Shown piece by piece: positions 1-10,226 of a DNA stretch of 64,000 nt. The stretch spans positions 46,547,878-46,611,877 of the forward strand of contig NC_086386.1 of NCBI RefSeq assembly GCF_036588685.1, given 5' to 3'. Position 1 is the first letter of the stretch. Each line of letters begins with the position of its first letter. Position numbers and translations under genes: made by a program. The notes below the pieces were generated by a model. It made no database searches, had not been told where the DNA came from, and saw only the letters and a list, made by a program, of their open reading frames with translations. The stretch is from Mytilus trossulus (Eukaryota; Mollusca; Bivalvia; Mytilida; Mytilidae).

Positions 1-265
1 AATGTAAAATAAAAAAATATCAAATTGGAAAGTCCCTTTATCACATGGCAAAATCAAATGACAAAACACATAAAAGACGAATAGACAACAGCTGTCTGCA
101 AAATACTATGAAATCTTTACATTAACTCAAAAATATATTATTTTTTATATATGATATATTTCTATATACAAAGAGTCCCTTTTAGTAGACTTATACATGT
201 TGTTCTGTCACACCCGAATTAAATACCCGTTGGCATTCGATATCAAAACGTCTTTTGTATGTTTT
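1..265. repeat. 3' flank of gene A with a dispersed mussel repeat fragment
   Basis: Bases 18-105 are a reverse-orientation piece of a dispersed repeat whose other copies lie at 4265-4482, 20400-20650, 21055-21310 and 58490-58650. The shared words are GGAAAGTCC, ATGGCAAAATCAAATGACAAAAC and GAATGGACAAC. The rest (106-265) is AT-rich flank of the minus-strand gene, in which I see no canonical AATAAA. Confidence 0.55.
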
Positions 266-721
266 TCAGTGACCAGTTTTACCGTCCTCTTCAATGACAT
301 GACCTTCAGGCGAGTTTTGATCTGGTGGTATATATTTGAGATTGTCGTCACCATTTTGTGCAATTTCGTTTTGAGAATCCATTTTCTTTTCTGTGATTTC
401 TTCTGTGCTATTCGAAATTATCATTTCCGTTTCGAATGTGTCATTTTCTTTTCCTTGTACCGTACCTTTCGTCAAAATTGGACCATCTTTGTGTAAAATC
501 AAAGCTGGCCATACCACGAAGTCGATGAAAAGACCGCTTTTTGTATAAACAGAGAACATGTTTTTGTCAATCGTTGTAACTTCCATTTCGTTAAAAACCA
601 AAGCCATCGGTGGTTCTTTTATTACCATGCTCCAGCACATTTCTGTGCATCGTTCTACAAATTTCATGATTTGACTTTGTGTTCCCATTTTGTTGTACTG
701 CTCAAATTCTCGGAGTGACTC
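266..721 (-). CDS. Gene A last exon: Mieap C-terminal domain
   Basis: The exon follows a good acceptor (CTTTTCAACAG) and opens in phase 0 with ESLREFEQYNK. The signature residues of the domain are CTEMCWSMVIKEPP and VVWPALILHKDGPIL. After the domain comes a 55-residue acidic, Glu/Asp/Asn-rich tail ending in GKTGH. Compared with gene B the tail is about 110 residues shorter and unrelated in sequence. Confidence 0.85.
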   Translation of the reverse strand, partial: ESLREFEQYNKMGTQSQIMKFVERCTEMCWSMVIKEPPMALVFNEMEVTTIDKNMFSVYTKSGLFIDFVVWPALILHKDGPILTKGTVQGKENDTFETEMIISNSTEEITEKKMDSQNEIAQNGDDNLKYIPPDQNSPEGHVIEEDGKTGH

Positions 722-3700
722 CTGTTGAAAAGAATAAATGTATTTACTGATCTTGTGTCATAGATCATGATACACCATATCAAAGTTTTTATGGGCATTA
801 TGTTTTTTGGTCTGTGCGTCCGTTCGTTCGTCCGTCCGTTCGTCCGTTCAGGTTGAAGTTTTTGGTCGACATAGTTTTTGATGAAGTTGTAGTTAATCAA
901 CTTCAAACTTAGTAAACATGTTCCTATGATATGATCTTTCCAATTGTAATGACAAATTAGATATTTCACCCACTTTTCACGGTCCACTGAACATAGAAAA
1001 TGATAGTGCGGATGGGGCATCTGTGTACTTGTGACACATTCTTGTTTCTATCCATATCGAATGAATTTAATGTGTTTTAAAAGGAAATAGTGTTTTTCTA
1101 ATTAAAAAGGAGCCTGATAGATTTAACCTAAACGTGACTCCCTCTTTCTAGATTGAATTTCAAATAATGGTCTAACTTATGGTTAAGGTACTAACCTAAC
1201 TAATAAGTAATGTATTTATATCTTTTATTTATTAAGTATTACTGAATAGTCAATTTACTCTAACTTTGACCGTAATGCGTTCAAACATAATTAAATATTC
1301 GATGACCATGTTCTATAATTTTTAATGAAAACAGTCTTATTTCGATTGTTTTAACATGATCACGTGATCTGAATGTACATCCTCAAACGCTATTCAAGGG
1401 TGATTGTTTCGTATCAATATTTACTTTATGGTAGGATACAATGACATATTGAACAAATAGTCCAAAACCGTAAAGTTGAAACTTTCCTTTCGAACATTGA
1501 CGAACGGAATCATGATTTGGTTTACCATTATGAAATATCTGAATTACAAATGACCATAAATGTAATTGACTTGTGCTCATAATCTGTTACAGTAGCTTGT
1601 TATGACATCATGTTTCCGTAAAATTCACTTTGTATGGACATCAGGTTTAGTATATACATGTATCTACATTTTCATTTGTGTCTCTCCTTAATAAACTGTT
1701 TGTTTGTTTTCTAGTTTGACATATTTGAGCGTTTTCTACATCCAATGTAATTGATTTTTATTTAGATAAAATAGTAAAAAAATTGTAAGTTACCTGTTTC
1801 ACGCATTCCAATAAGTTTTTATCGTACTTTCGTCTTTCGTGAACGATCTCGATCAATTCCTCCATGCATTTCAGTATAGATTGTAATTTGTCGTTATTTA
1901 TTCCCTAAACGTAACAAAAGATCAAAATGAGTCCAACAAAGTTCCGCAAAGCAAAGGACTTTAACTAAAACCTCTTCAATTATACATAAAAAAAATAAGA
2001 TGTGAATATGTTACAAATATAAATCTTTTAAACTTTTAAATCGGTAAATCCTCATAGCGCCATGAGCGCTAATGATTATATCAACCCGTTTTTATTTTTA
2101 ATATGGTAAAACTATTTAGATACTGATCTTTAAGAACCGAGATAAGTAGGTCGAATTGCACCCAAAAGCCTTCCGTGGTATCATTCTTATTGAGGGTTTG
2201 TATTTCGGCTTATATTTTTGAATTTTCCTTGAACTTAAAATAGGTGCCAACATAATTGGAATTACCCGTCTACCTTCCTGAATGAGAAAAAAACAAGTCT
2301 AACTTGAGTTTCAAACATTTTCAATTCGAAGCATAAGTTCTGTTTCAAAACGTTGTATCTTTAGTGACGGGCTAACCAGGAGTATTACGGGTGAACAATA
2401 GCTATAAAAATTTAGTTTTTGTGTGATCCGTACCCCTACATACATTATGAATAGTTGTTTGTACATCGATAACCATATTCCCTATTTGTTAGAAAAAAAG
2501 TCTCCTTCTATTCTACATAAATGAGGATGAATGTTGTAACTTCATTCATACTTACATCGTTTGGGGATACTGTTGCTGCAGGCTGGAATAGAATTATACG
2601 AATCAAAGTTTAATTTTTTTTCTGAAATTTAAAAATGCAGAGTTGATGCAACAGTTGAAAACGACAGAGACTGCATACGTAATAGGGCCTGCGTAATTCC
2701 AACGTAATATGAATTGTGACGCTAACGCCATTTAAATTGGTACGCCATAATCAGTTCACTAAATACAAAAGTCCTTGAAGAATATAGCATAAGGTTATAA
2801 TTCTTTTAAAATCAAGAAGATTCTCAATCAGGATTACATCCAAACTGAAAAGGTTTTGTAATTCCAAGGCATTCCTCAAATACAAGGCTTAGTTTATTTT
2901 TTTACAATCCATTATAAACTATGATAAACAGAAGCAATGTTGTTGTGTAGAAATATTCTATCCTGCTTAGTACCTACCACGTGTAAACAAGCCGACTCAA
3001 AAATAGCATCTTACCTTTTTTAGCGTGTCTTGAACAACTTTTGGATACAGGCTCTACAATCATTAATGAATTTATAAATGAAATAAAAGGAGAAGATGCA
3101 TTTGTTAAAAACATCCCATTTTTTTCTTCTTTATCGAACTTAGATAATAAAGTTACTCAAAAAATGTGTGATTTTATCAAAAAAAAAATGATGTCTTACA
3201 TGAGGTCGTTTATTACCCCACGGTACATTTTGATAAATGAAACAGTTGCAAGGCAACCATTTGGGTGGATGTTAATGTTAAGCGGATAGTGCATCATTTG
3301 TAAATTATTTTCGCGTATACTAGTATATGAAAACGACATATCCTATGTATTATAATATACAGTGCTTATATACTTTAAAAACATGTGAACCTTCTTCGTC
3401 ACATAATGCAGACTCTGAATTGATCTTGATAGATATTCGCGACAGAAAATAGCACACAAAGACATAATTTTGAAGCATGTTGTCCAACCTTGCCTACTCG
3501 GTATTGTCAAGCAATCGATGGTCTCAGGTAGATGTAATCGAAATCGAAATGATATTTTTTCCAACAGGTTTCTATCAAAATTTGAAAGTATAAAGAAAAG
3601 ATGCATAACCATATATACACTTGCTTACAGTTTTAGAAGCAGATACCAATTGGTCTGGTTGTCGGTGAAGACAGCAAGCTATGTCCCATACATGTGCTTT

Positions 3701-6076
3701 GATATCGGTCATCTGTTTCTTTTCAATTTCTTGGCAAATATTGAAGCATTTCTGATAAACATAATTAATTAAAATATATAATTTCAAAATTAGAAACATA
3801 TATCAAGTTATAATAATTACTTTGGAGCTTGCTTAAGTTAAAAAATGGAGATATGCTTCATTTATATTCTAAATAACAAAGTTAGATTCTCTTCTTAATG
3901 CATATGATTTTTTATTTTAACCATTTACTCGAGACATTTGACTCTTTTTTATGCTTTGCTTGGAAATATGTACTTGAAAGGAAAATAATTCCTCCCGCCA
4001 GACCTTTTAAATCTTATTTTTTAAATGTACCTGAACAATTGAGCACAGTTCCTTTTCAATTGCAGAGTTCTGATTTTCCTTGATTGTTTGAAATTCATCA
4101 AATGCATCTGTCCATTCATCAGTATACAAACTAGACCATTTCTCTGCCAGTTTTGTTGGCCTATTAGCATCACTAAGATCAGTTATATCACTGTTTCCTT
4201 TTGTAAGTTGAATACCAGCTATTTTACTTAGTCTGAAAACAAACAATGGCAAAAATCTACAGTAACAGTTTGATACAACTGTGATACAAGTGAGAGGTTT
4301 AGATGGCTATAAAACCATGTTCAATCTACCATTTTCCCCATTAGAAAATACAAATACCAAGTCAAGTATATGACAGTTGTTTTCCATTTGTTTGATATGT
4401 TTGAGCTGTTCATTTTGCCATTTGATCATGAACTTTCCGTTTTGAAATTTCCACAGAGGGCAGTATTATTCTGATTTTACTGTTTGATACATTACATGTA
4501 CTGTTTCACATTATGCTGTGTGTTTTGTATTCAATGTCAGTTTTTTTTATTATTGAAATATTTGTCCTACTAGAAAAGCTAACATTTGTTCAAAGCTTTC
4601 GCGGATGGTAGGTTTTTTTTGGTTTTTTTTTCTAACTTGTATGTCCCAACTCCGCAATCTTTCTATGCCTTCATCCGTAATCGTAATTAAATCTTTTCTG
4701 AAACTGCTCGGCCAAATTGAGCCAAACTTTGCCACAATCATAACTAGAGTAACTCATTTACAAAATTCGTCCGGTAAACCCACTTGTCAAACAACATGAC
4801 CAACATCACTAATATAGAACATAGGGATAACATTAAAATCCTGCCTATTATCTCAAAAAAGCCTTTAATTCTATATATTGAGAAAATGATACGAGCTCAA
4901 AAGTTGGGGGTGATGATTTCTACCTATTGTTTGTTTTGTATTAAAACTGTCAGACGACTTCTTTTGGGAGTTATTAACCTTCAATGATACCATTTTTTCT
5001 CTCCATGTCTGGTTATATCTTGTAAACCATAACAGAGAAACTTTGAGTTACAAAATCCAGAGAAGATAATTATTCAAACAAGTCAAACATTGCCGATATC
5101 GTATGACAATATTTATTGGAGTTTTCCTCTTTAATGACGATTTTTTACTAATTTATAACACAAACATATCGATTGTTAAAGCTGCACACAGTCATAATTG
5201 AGCGGCACATGTTCTTCAAATTATCTAATTTATGAGTTAAACTCTGTTGTTTTTTTGTAAGATGATTGAACAAACTGAGACATTCTAGGCCATATGAGAC
5301 TGTAAAACTTATATTTTAGATATCCCTTTGTTGAATGGTATAAGGTTAATTTTGCCAATAAGTACAAATGCTTTTCTATGAAAGATGATATGAAGTTTTT
5401 GATGCTAATGGGTCTACTCCACTTTTATAGGCCTCAGATGTGTAATTCATTTAGTTTCGATTAAAATTCCAATGCTCGGAATTTCACTAAAACAGTCATT
5501 TAATTTTAGCTGAATGAACTTTTCTGATTGTTTGTGGGTTTTTTTTCATTTTGGTTTCTTACCTTATTATCATAAACATAAATTATACGGGTCAAATAAA
5601 TTTTGAACGTCTTTTTAGGCTTTTCCCTCATTATAAAACAATTCTATTTTGCGATATCAAAAGAGGGGCAAACGATACCAATGCTATTAAAGTTTATTGA
5701 TGTTATACCTGGAAAGAGCGTTCTCTTTTTCATTTGAAAGAATGTCATTGTCTTTCGTCAGTTCTTGGTTCTTCTGTTGTTTCGTATCAAGTTGTTTCCC
5801 CAATTCCATGTTTTCATGTTTTAAAGCCGACAATTCTTTTTTTAGTCGTTCTTGTTCAGCCAAACAATCATTAAATGTTGCATGCATATTCCTATTCACT
5901 TCCAGTAATTTTTTCTCGTTCTCTTTTAAATTCCCAATGTCTACTTTCAGTTTCTTCTGTTCTTCTACAAATGTACCAACAACTTTCCTTGTGTCTTCAT
6001 CTGAATTCCACTTGGCTCTGACTGATTCCATCATTGGATCGTGATGTGCTCTCGACATACTCCAATCACTGCCCAT
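266..6076 (-). CDS. Mitochondria-eating protein (Mieap/SPATA18)-like, gene A
   Basis: Seven coding exons join in frame on the minus strand: 6076-5709, 4232-4031, 3751-3647, 3053-3015, 2582-2556, 1904-1794 and 721-266 (stop TGA). They total 1308 nt, or 435 residues. Every junction is AG/GT; the donors after exons 1, 4, 5 and 6 are GTATAA, GTAAGA, GTAAGT and GTAACT. Residues about 20-120 are a charged coiled coil (repeated EQKKLK/LKENEKKLL patterns). Residues 124-190 contain RPTKLAEKW..LYTDEW.DAFDE. Residues 285-435 carry the C-terminal domain with CW at 313-314, EPP at 320-322, VVWP at 353-356 and GP at 364-365, followed by an acidic tail. In vertebrates Mieap promotes removal or repair of damaged mitochondria; that role is known for the family and not shown here. 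The start is the first Met of the exon. An upstream non-coding exon is possible because an acceptor-like TTTTTAAATAG precedes it. Exons 4 and 5 are very short (39 and 27 nt) and are the least certain. Confidence 0.82.
722..1793 (-). other. Last intron of gene A, with a CGTCCGTTCGT microsatellite-bearing repeat
   Basis: The intron is 1072 nt, GT-AG on the minus strand. Around 805-870 there is a (CGTCCGTT)n-like stretch followed by GGTTGAAGTTTTTGGTCGAC and paired words around 880-910 (GAAGTTGTAGTTAATCAACTTC, an 8-9 bp hairpin). I read this as a dispersed repeat. I recognise nothing else in it. Confidence 0.4.
4233..5708. repeat. Large first intron of gene A with two repeat fragments
   Basis: Bases 4265-4482 are a forward copy of the dispersed repeat also seen at 20400-20650 (GTGAGAGG...CAATCTACCATTTT...GACAGTTGTT). 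Bases 4690-4870 are a decayed piece of the 0.5-kb unit found in the Helentron-like elements (GAAACTGCT.GGCCAAATT.A.CCAAACTT..CACAATCAT, then AGAACATAGGG). The remainder is AT-rich with no coding signal. Confidence 0.5.
5709..6076 (-). CDS. Gene A exon 1: coiled-coil N terminus
   Basis: This exon encodes residues 1-122 plus two bases of codon 123 and ends at CCAG/GTATAA (phase 2). The segment is almost entirely Lys/Glu/Leu heptad-like sequence. Its last residues (ENALSR) align with the end of gene B exon 1 (KDDLLR), and both introns have the same phase. Confidence 0.8.
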
Positions 6077-6289
6077 TTCTATTTAAAAACACGAAACATA
6101 AGTATGGTGAAGTCACTAAAAAAATTGAAGGGGAACCAGTAGTGGCAACTCAGAATGCTGGAATTCCTCGTTTAAATAATCGAAGATTAAAGTGAGAAAA
6201 AAACCGAGCATAATTCGTATGCTAGCGGCGTTAAGTTAAATAATATAATAACTTTATTTATCATGCATGAGATAAAAAAAAGACTATTT

Positions 6290-6560
6290 ATCGGGTTTGT
6301 AATAATATGAGCAATACGACGGATGCCACAGGTGGAGTAGGATATGCTTATTCTTTCGGACCACCTGAGATCCCCCCACCATTTTTTGGTGGGGTTCGTG
6401 TTGCTCAGTCTTTAGTTTTCTATGTTGTTGTGTACATTTATTTGTCTTTTTGACTTTTTCTTAATTTTTAGCTATGGCGTTGTTGTCAGTTTATTTTCGA
6501 TTTTTGTTTAGTGTGACTGTTTCTCTGGTATACTTTCCCCCTCTTTCTCTTTTATATTTC
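6290..6560 (+). repeat. Dispersed mussel repeat (GCAATACGACGGATGCCACA family)
   Basis: The sequence runs GCAATACGACGGATGCCAC...GGACCACCTGAGATC...TTTTTGGTGGGGTTCGTGTTGCTCAGTCTTTAGTTTTCTATG...GTCAGTTTATTTTCGATTT. The same text recurs at 43905-44160, at 40385-40520 and weakly at 55680-55830. At 43614-44160 it follows a retroelement protein tail, so it is probably the 3' untranslated end of that retroelement family. Confidence 0.6.
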
Positions 6561-7240
6561 ATCAGCATAATCCATTCCGACGTCGAAATATGTAACAAAC
6601 AATGTCTCACTAGATAACTTATAATTGCTCATTTTTTCTGGAATCCCTTATTTTGTTTATTTTTTGTAGAAGTCAGCTATATCAAAATAAGGAGATATGA
6701 TATAACGGAAGGTTCGTATGGGTAGACAGGCAAAATAGAGAAAAATGGGGGGAGGGAGAAAAAGAGAAACATCAACAAAAATACATCAAGAAGAATGTGC
6801 GGTTTGTCAATGATTCAACTATCAATGGCAATAACCTTTATTTGAAAAAAAATCTACTTTCGTTTCATACAATTATTTTATTTCGATATAAAACAGTGAG
6901 ATGTGGTATAATTGACAATGGTTAGTTTTCAATTTTTCTTATACATTATTTATTATGGTCGTTTCTATATTTATTGGTTTAACACGTTTGATAAAACAAA
7001 TATGACGTCACTTACCAATGGTACCCCAACTAGCTGCATTGACAAACAGGAAGTAATTCAGGAAATTGATATAGATAGTTATGACACCATGATATCACAT
7101 GATCAAAAAGTTATTTAAATGTATGTTTCATAAAGACAGAAATGACGCTTTACGAAAATCTTTGCCGTTTTTGGCACAACTTTTCTGATCTTTTGGTTCT
7201 CGATGCTGTTCAACTTTGTACTTTTTTCGGCTTTCAAACT
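6561..7240. other. Spacer between gene A and the retrozyme-like array
   Basis: This is AT-rich DNA with a short G-rich run (6740-6765). The open frames in it are short and show no recognisable protein. I see nothing functional here. Confidence 0.4.
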
Positions 7241-7249
7241 TTTGTATCT

Positions 7250-7298
7250 GGGCGTCACTAGTGGGTCTTGTGTGGATAAACTGGACTTCTGGCGTATT
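7250..7298 (+). ncRNA. Degenerate hammerhead ribozyme motif
   Basis: GGCGTCACTAGTGGGTC...ATAAACTGGACTTCTGGCGTA aligns with the hammerhead block of the neighbouring array, including its stem I strands (GCGTCA and TGGCGT). CTGATGA has become CTAGTGG and GAAAC has become TAAAC, so it should not cleave. The upstream CTCGATGCTGTTCAACTTTGTACTT is the same repeat. Confidence 0.45.
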
Positions 7299-7369
7299 AA
7301 AATTTTGATCTTGTTGCCTTTTGTTGGCTGTTGTTCGTGTGATTTTTTGTCAATTGTGTTCTCCAATTT

Positions 7370-7620
7370 ATTTATATTGTAGTCATGTGGTGTTGTGTTT
7401 TCATTTTGATGTTATATTTCACATGGCCATAAAAGTGCGAGGTTTGGCATGCCACAAAACTAGGTTCAACCCACCATTTTTTCCTGTAAAAATGACCTGT
7501 AACAAGTCAGGAATATGGCCATTGTTATATTGTAGTTCGTTTCTGTGTGTGTGTTACATTTTTACGTTGCGTCGTTTGTTTTCTCTTATTTTTGAGTGTA
7601 AATTCACATTGCAATAAGAC
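7370..7620 (+). repeat. Dispersed mussel repeat, diverged copy
   Basis: GAGGTTTGGCATGCCACAAAACTAGGTTCAACCCACCATTTTTTCC...GTCAGGAATATGGCCATTGTTATATTGTAGTTCGTTTCTGTG matches 22395-22640 closely (GAGGTTTGGCTAACCATATAATTAGGTTCAATCCACAATTT). Both copies have a following TGAGCAGCGGTATACTA / TGAATAGCGGTATACTA box, here at 7823-7840. Confidence 0.55.
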
Positions 7621-7939
7621 GTGTTACGGTACTTTGCTATCCCAAATTCATGTAAATGGTTTTGATGTTATATTTGTTATTTTAGTGAGATTTTGTCTGA
7701 TGCTCGGTCCGTTTCTGTGAGTGTTACAATTTAGTGTTTTGTCGTTGTTCTCCTCTTATATCTAATGCGTTTCCCTCGGTTTTAGTTTATTACCCCGATT
7801 TTGTTTTTTGTCCATGGATTTATGAGCAGCGGTATACTAATGTTGCCTTTATTTACCTTAGCTGTATTTGGCAATTTTTTTTTTAATTTTGTTCCTCAAT
7901 GCTTCTCAACTTCGTAATTTATTTTGCTTTTTCGGATTT

Positions 7940-7985
7940 GAGCGTCACTGATGAGTCTTTTGTAGACAAAACGCGCTTCTGGCGT
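7940..7985 (+). ncRNA. Hammerhead ribozyme motif, array unit 1 (core mutated)
   Basis: GCGTCA-CTGATGA-GTCT(TTTGT)AGAC then AAAA in place of GAAA, CGCGCTTC and TGGCGTA. Stem I (GCGUCA/UGGCGU with two G-U pairs) and stem II are intact. The G of GAAA is changed to A and the cleavage triplet is UUC instead of GUC, so activity is doubtful. Confidence 0.65.
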
Positions 7986-8307
7986 AAATTCAAAATTTAA
8001 TCCTTGTATCTATGATTAGTCTTATTACAACCATTGGGATGATGCCACTGCTGGTAGAGTTTTAATTTAAAGAGAGTATCACCAGCCCAGTAGTCAGCTC
8101 TTTTGTGCTGACACAAATTATTATTGATATGGACATAATTATAAATCTACTGTTTTCAAAACTTTTTTTTTTTAAATACTAAGGCTTTTCTACCTCAGAA
8201 ATATATTACCTTAGCTGTATTTGGCAAATTATTTATGAATCTTGGTCCTCAATGCTCTTTGACTTCGTACTTCGTATTGCCTTTTTGTTATAAAATTTTT
8301 TGGATTC

Positions 8308-8354
8308 GAGCGTCACTGATGAGTCTTTTGTTCACGAATCGCGCGTCTGGCGTA
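8308..8354 (+). ncRNA. Hammerhead ribozyme motif, array unit 2 (stem II and GAAA mutated)
   Basis: GCGTCA-CTGATGA-GTCT(TTTGT)TCAC-GAAT-CGCGCGTC-TGGCGTA. CTGATGA, stem I, the palindromic stem III and GUC are kept, but stem II no longer pairs (AGAC to TCAC) and GAAA is GAAT. The remnant at 59498-59527 shares the TCACGAATCG variant and looks like a deletion between two TCAC repeats of this version. Confidence 0.6.
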
Positions 8355-8668
8355 TATACAAAATTCAATCTTGGTATTTATGATGAGTTTATTTACAACC
8401 ACTGGATAGATGCTACTGCTGGTGGAGTTTTACTTTCCGGAGGTTATCACCAGTCCAGTAGTCATCACATCTGTGCTAACATGAATTATCATTGATATGG
8501 TCATACATTTTGTACTTATAAATCAACTGTTTACAACACTTTTGCATTTTTTTCAGGCTTTTCTACCTTAGGAATACATTACCTTATATAGGTCATTTTT
8601 GGATCTGAATGCTTTTTAACTTCGTACTTTATCATGTTTATTTGGCTTTTCTCTGTTTTTTTTTTATT

Positions 8669-8725
8669 TGAACGTCTCTGGTAATTCGTGAGATGTGAGT
8701 AGACGAAACGCTGGTCTGGCGTAAA
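8669..8725 (+). ncRNA. Hammerhead ribozyme motif, array unit 3 (5' core broken)
   Basis: The 3' half AGACGAAACGCTGGTCTGGCGTA is well kept, with GAAA and GUC. The 5' half (AACGTCTCTGGTAATTCG) has an insertion in place of CTGATGAG. It is the third tandem member and is inactive as read. Confidence 0.5.
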
Positions 8726-8784
8726 TACAAAATTCAATCCGGGTATCTAGGATGAGTTGATTTGTACACAAATCAGGCGTTCGT

Positions 8785-8958
8785 TCTCTCGTTTGAATTG
8801 TTTTACATTTGTCATTTAGAGGCCTTTTATAGCTTATGTATGAGTGTCGTTCATTGGTAAAAGCCGTTTTGTGACCTATAGTTTATCATTTGTATGTCAT
8901 TTTGCATATGGTTGATAGTTGTCTCATTGCATACAACATCTTCTTTTTTTATAATAAG
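8785..8958 (+). repeat. Dispersed mussel repeat ending in GTTGTCTCATTG..CATC
   Basis: ACATTTGTCATTTAGAGGCCTTTTATAGC...GTGACCTATAGTTTATCATTTGTATGTCATTTTG...GATAGTTGTCTCATTGCATACAACATCTTCTTTTTTTATA. Reverse-strand ends of the same family occur at 21825-21890 and 39465-39530 (AGAAGATGTGGTATGATTGCCAATGAGACAACT). Confidence 0.6.
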
Positions 8959-9458
8959 AAACATAAAGAATGAATATGACTTGTTATCCTAGTCAGATAC
9001 GATGCAACTCTTTCAAAAAGATATTAAATTCTTGACAACAAAAAACAAATTAATGAAAGACAACAGAGCAACAAAAACAGAAATCTTAAAAAAGACAACT
9101 ACTGAATGCCGCGCAATATTAAACTGCGGTTCCTTTCATCTATGACAATTGGTCATTTGGAGATATTTGTTCCATTGGCAAACATACCATATGTTTTTAC
9201 TTTGAATATAAAAGATAACTCAACGTTTTTAGTTTTATACACCGGTTTGCAGAGTATTTTGTTTTATCAATGTTTAATATAAACATAAATTATTTATCAT
9301 TTTTTAGAATAACATTTAATTGTTTAAAACAATTTCAATTTTGATTTTCACACTCGTAATACCAAACCCTATACAGCGTTATCGTTCGGATCATACTTTC
9401 CGTTCTCTACAAAGAATGGAAGCATGATGTGAACACTGTTTCGGATTTTGTCTTAATA
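8959..9458. other. 3' flank of gene B
   Basis: This is AT-rich sequence downstream of the gene B stop codon. I find no canonical AATAAA on the minus strand in the first 300 bases. There is an AAATAATTTATG-like element near 9285. Confidence 0.35.
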
Positions 9459-10226
9459 CTACACTGCAGTTTGATTAGCAACGAAAATCTTTTGAGGTCC
9501 ATACACTGCTTTTGCAAAGTCTTGTTTGGCTGCGTGTTGGACAACCATAGACGTTTTATTTCTACCTATTAAAATACGGTCATCGAAATTTGAAACCCTT
9601 GACCTCGGAGTCTGGTGGACGGTAATTTCCTTTGCATTGGCAAAATTATAACTTGATGGTTGCTGACCATGGAAGTGAGGAGAAACTCTATCATTAAGTA
9701 TCATATTTGCTTTTTCATTGTAATATATGATCCCCTGTCTTTGCGGTTCTCTAGCATTTCCTGAACTCTTGCTAAGTCTATCTAGTCGCATGGATGAATA
9801 ATGCTTATCCGAAATTCTTGATGAATAACCTCTAGAGTCCTGATCTCTGTGTGAGTTTGGGGTTGGTCCGCGAAGTGTTTTGCTCATTACACGAATTCTG
9901 CTTTCATGTGCTGGTGGCGTTGGCGTTGGTTTATAAACAGTTGGACTGTTATATAATTGTAGGGGCTGTACTGCCCCTTTTGCTAAGATTGGTCCATGTT
10001 TATGTAACAGTAAAGCGGGCCAAACAACATACTCAGCGACACTACCATTCCTGTCATAGAGATTAAATTTACTACGATCAATCGGGTTCCCTTCAATGTT
10101 TTCATATTCCAGCACAAGGGGTGGTTCATTGACGCACATGAACCAACACAATTCGGCACATTTTCTTGTAAAGTCGAGAACTTTAGGCAGCTGTATTCCT
10201 TTCTGTGAGATATGGAAAACAAGTTT
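9459..10226 (-). CDS. Gene B last exon: Mieap C-terminal domain and basic tail
   Basis: The exon starts after TCTCCTTTTCAG in phase 0 with KLVFHISQKG. The domain signature is KCAELCWFMCVNEPPLVLEY followed by YVVWPALLLHKHGPILAKG. The long tail is rich in Ser, Arg, Pro and Asn and is probably disordered. The frame is also open upstream of the acceptor to a Met at 10274, but the splice site and the comparison with gene A favour starting at 10226. Confidence 0.85.
   Translation of the reverse strand, partial: KLVFHISQKGIQLPKVLDFTRKCAELCWFMCVNEPPLVLEYENIEGNPIDRSKFNLYDRNGSVAEYVVWPALLLHKHGPILAKGAVQPLQLYNSPTVYKPTPTPPAHESRIRVMSKTLRGPTPNSHRDQDSRGYSSRISDKHYSSMRLDRLSKSSGNAREPQRQGIIYYNEKANMILNDRVSPHFHGQQPSSYNFANAKEITVHQTPRSRVSNFDDRILIGRNKTSMVVQHAAKQDFAKAVYGPQKIFVANQTAV

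Larger units (their letters stand above)
7853..8760 (+). repeat. Tandem array of about 2.6 hammerhead-bearing units (retrozyme-like)
   Basis: TTACCTTAGCTGTATTTGGC marks the unit start at 7853 and 8206, and a diverged copy begins at 8579, so the period is 353-373 bp. Each unit runs: TTACCTTA box, CCTCAATGCTcTTcAACTTCGTA, hammerhead block, AAATTCAATCcTGGTATCTATGATGAGTTTATTTACAACCA, CACCAGTCCAGTAGTCA, GCTAACATGAATTATCATTGATATGG, AAACAcTTTT, then GGCTTTTCTACCTcAGgAATA. Single or partial units occur at 20780-21010 (minus), 27590-27720 (plus), 31260-31620 (minus), 50560-50650 (minus) and 59375-59560 (plus). Small tandem hammerhead-bearing repeats that spread through circular RNA are known as retrozymes. 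I infer that identity from architecture only; no protein is encoded. Confidence 0.7.

Noticed and set aside
3041-3289. Plus-strand open frame of 82 codons
   Set aside because: It runs antisense across gene A intron 3 and part of exon 4, has biased AT codons and no recognisable features.
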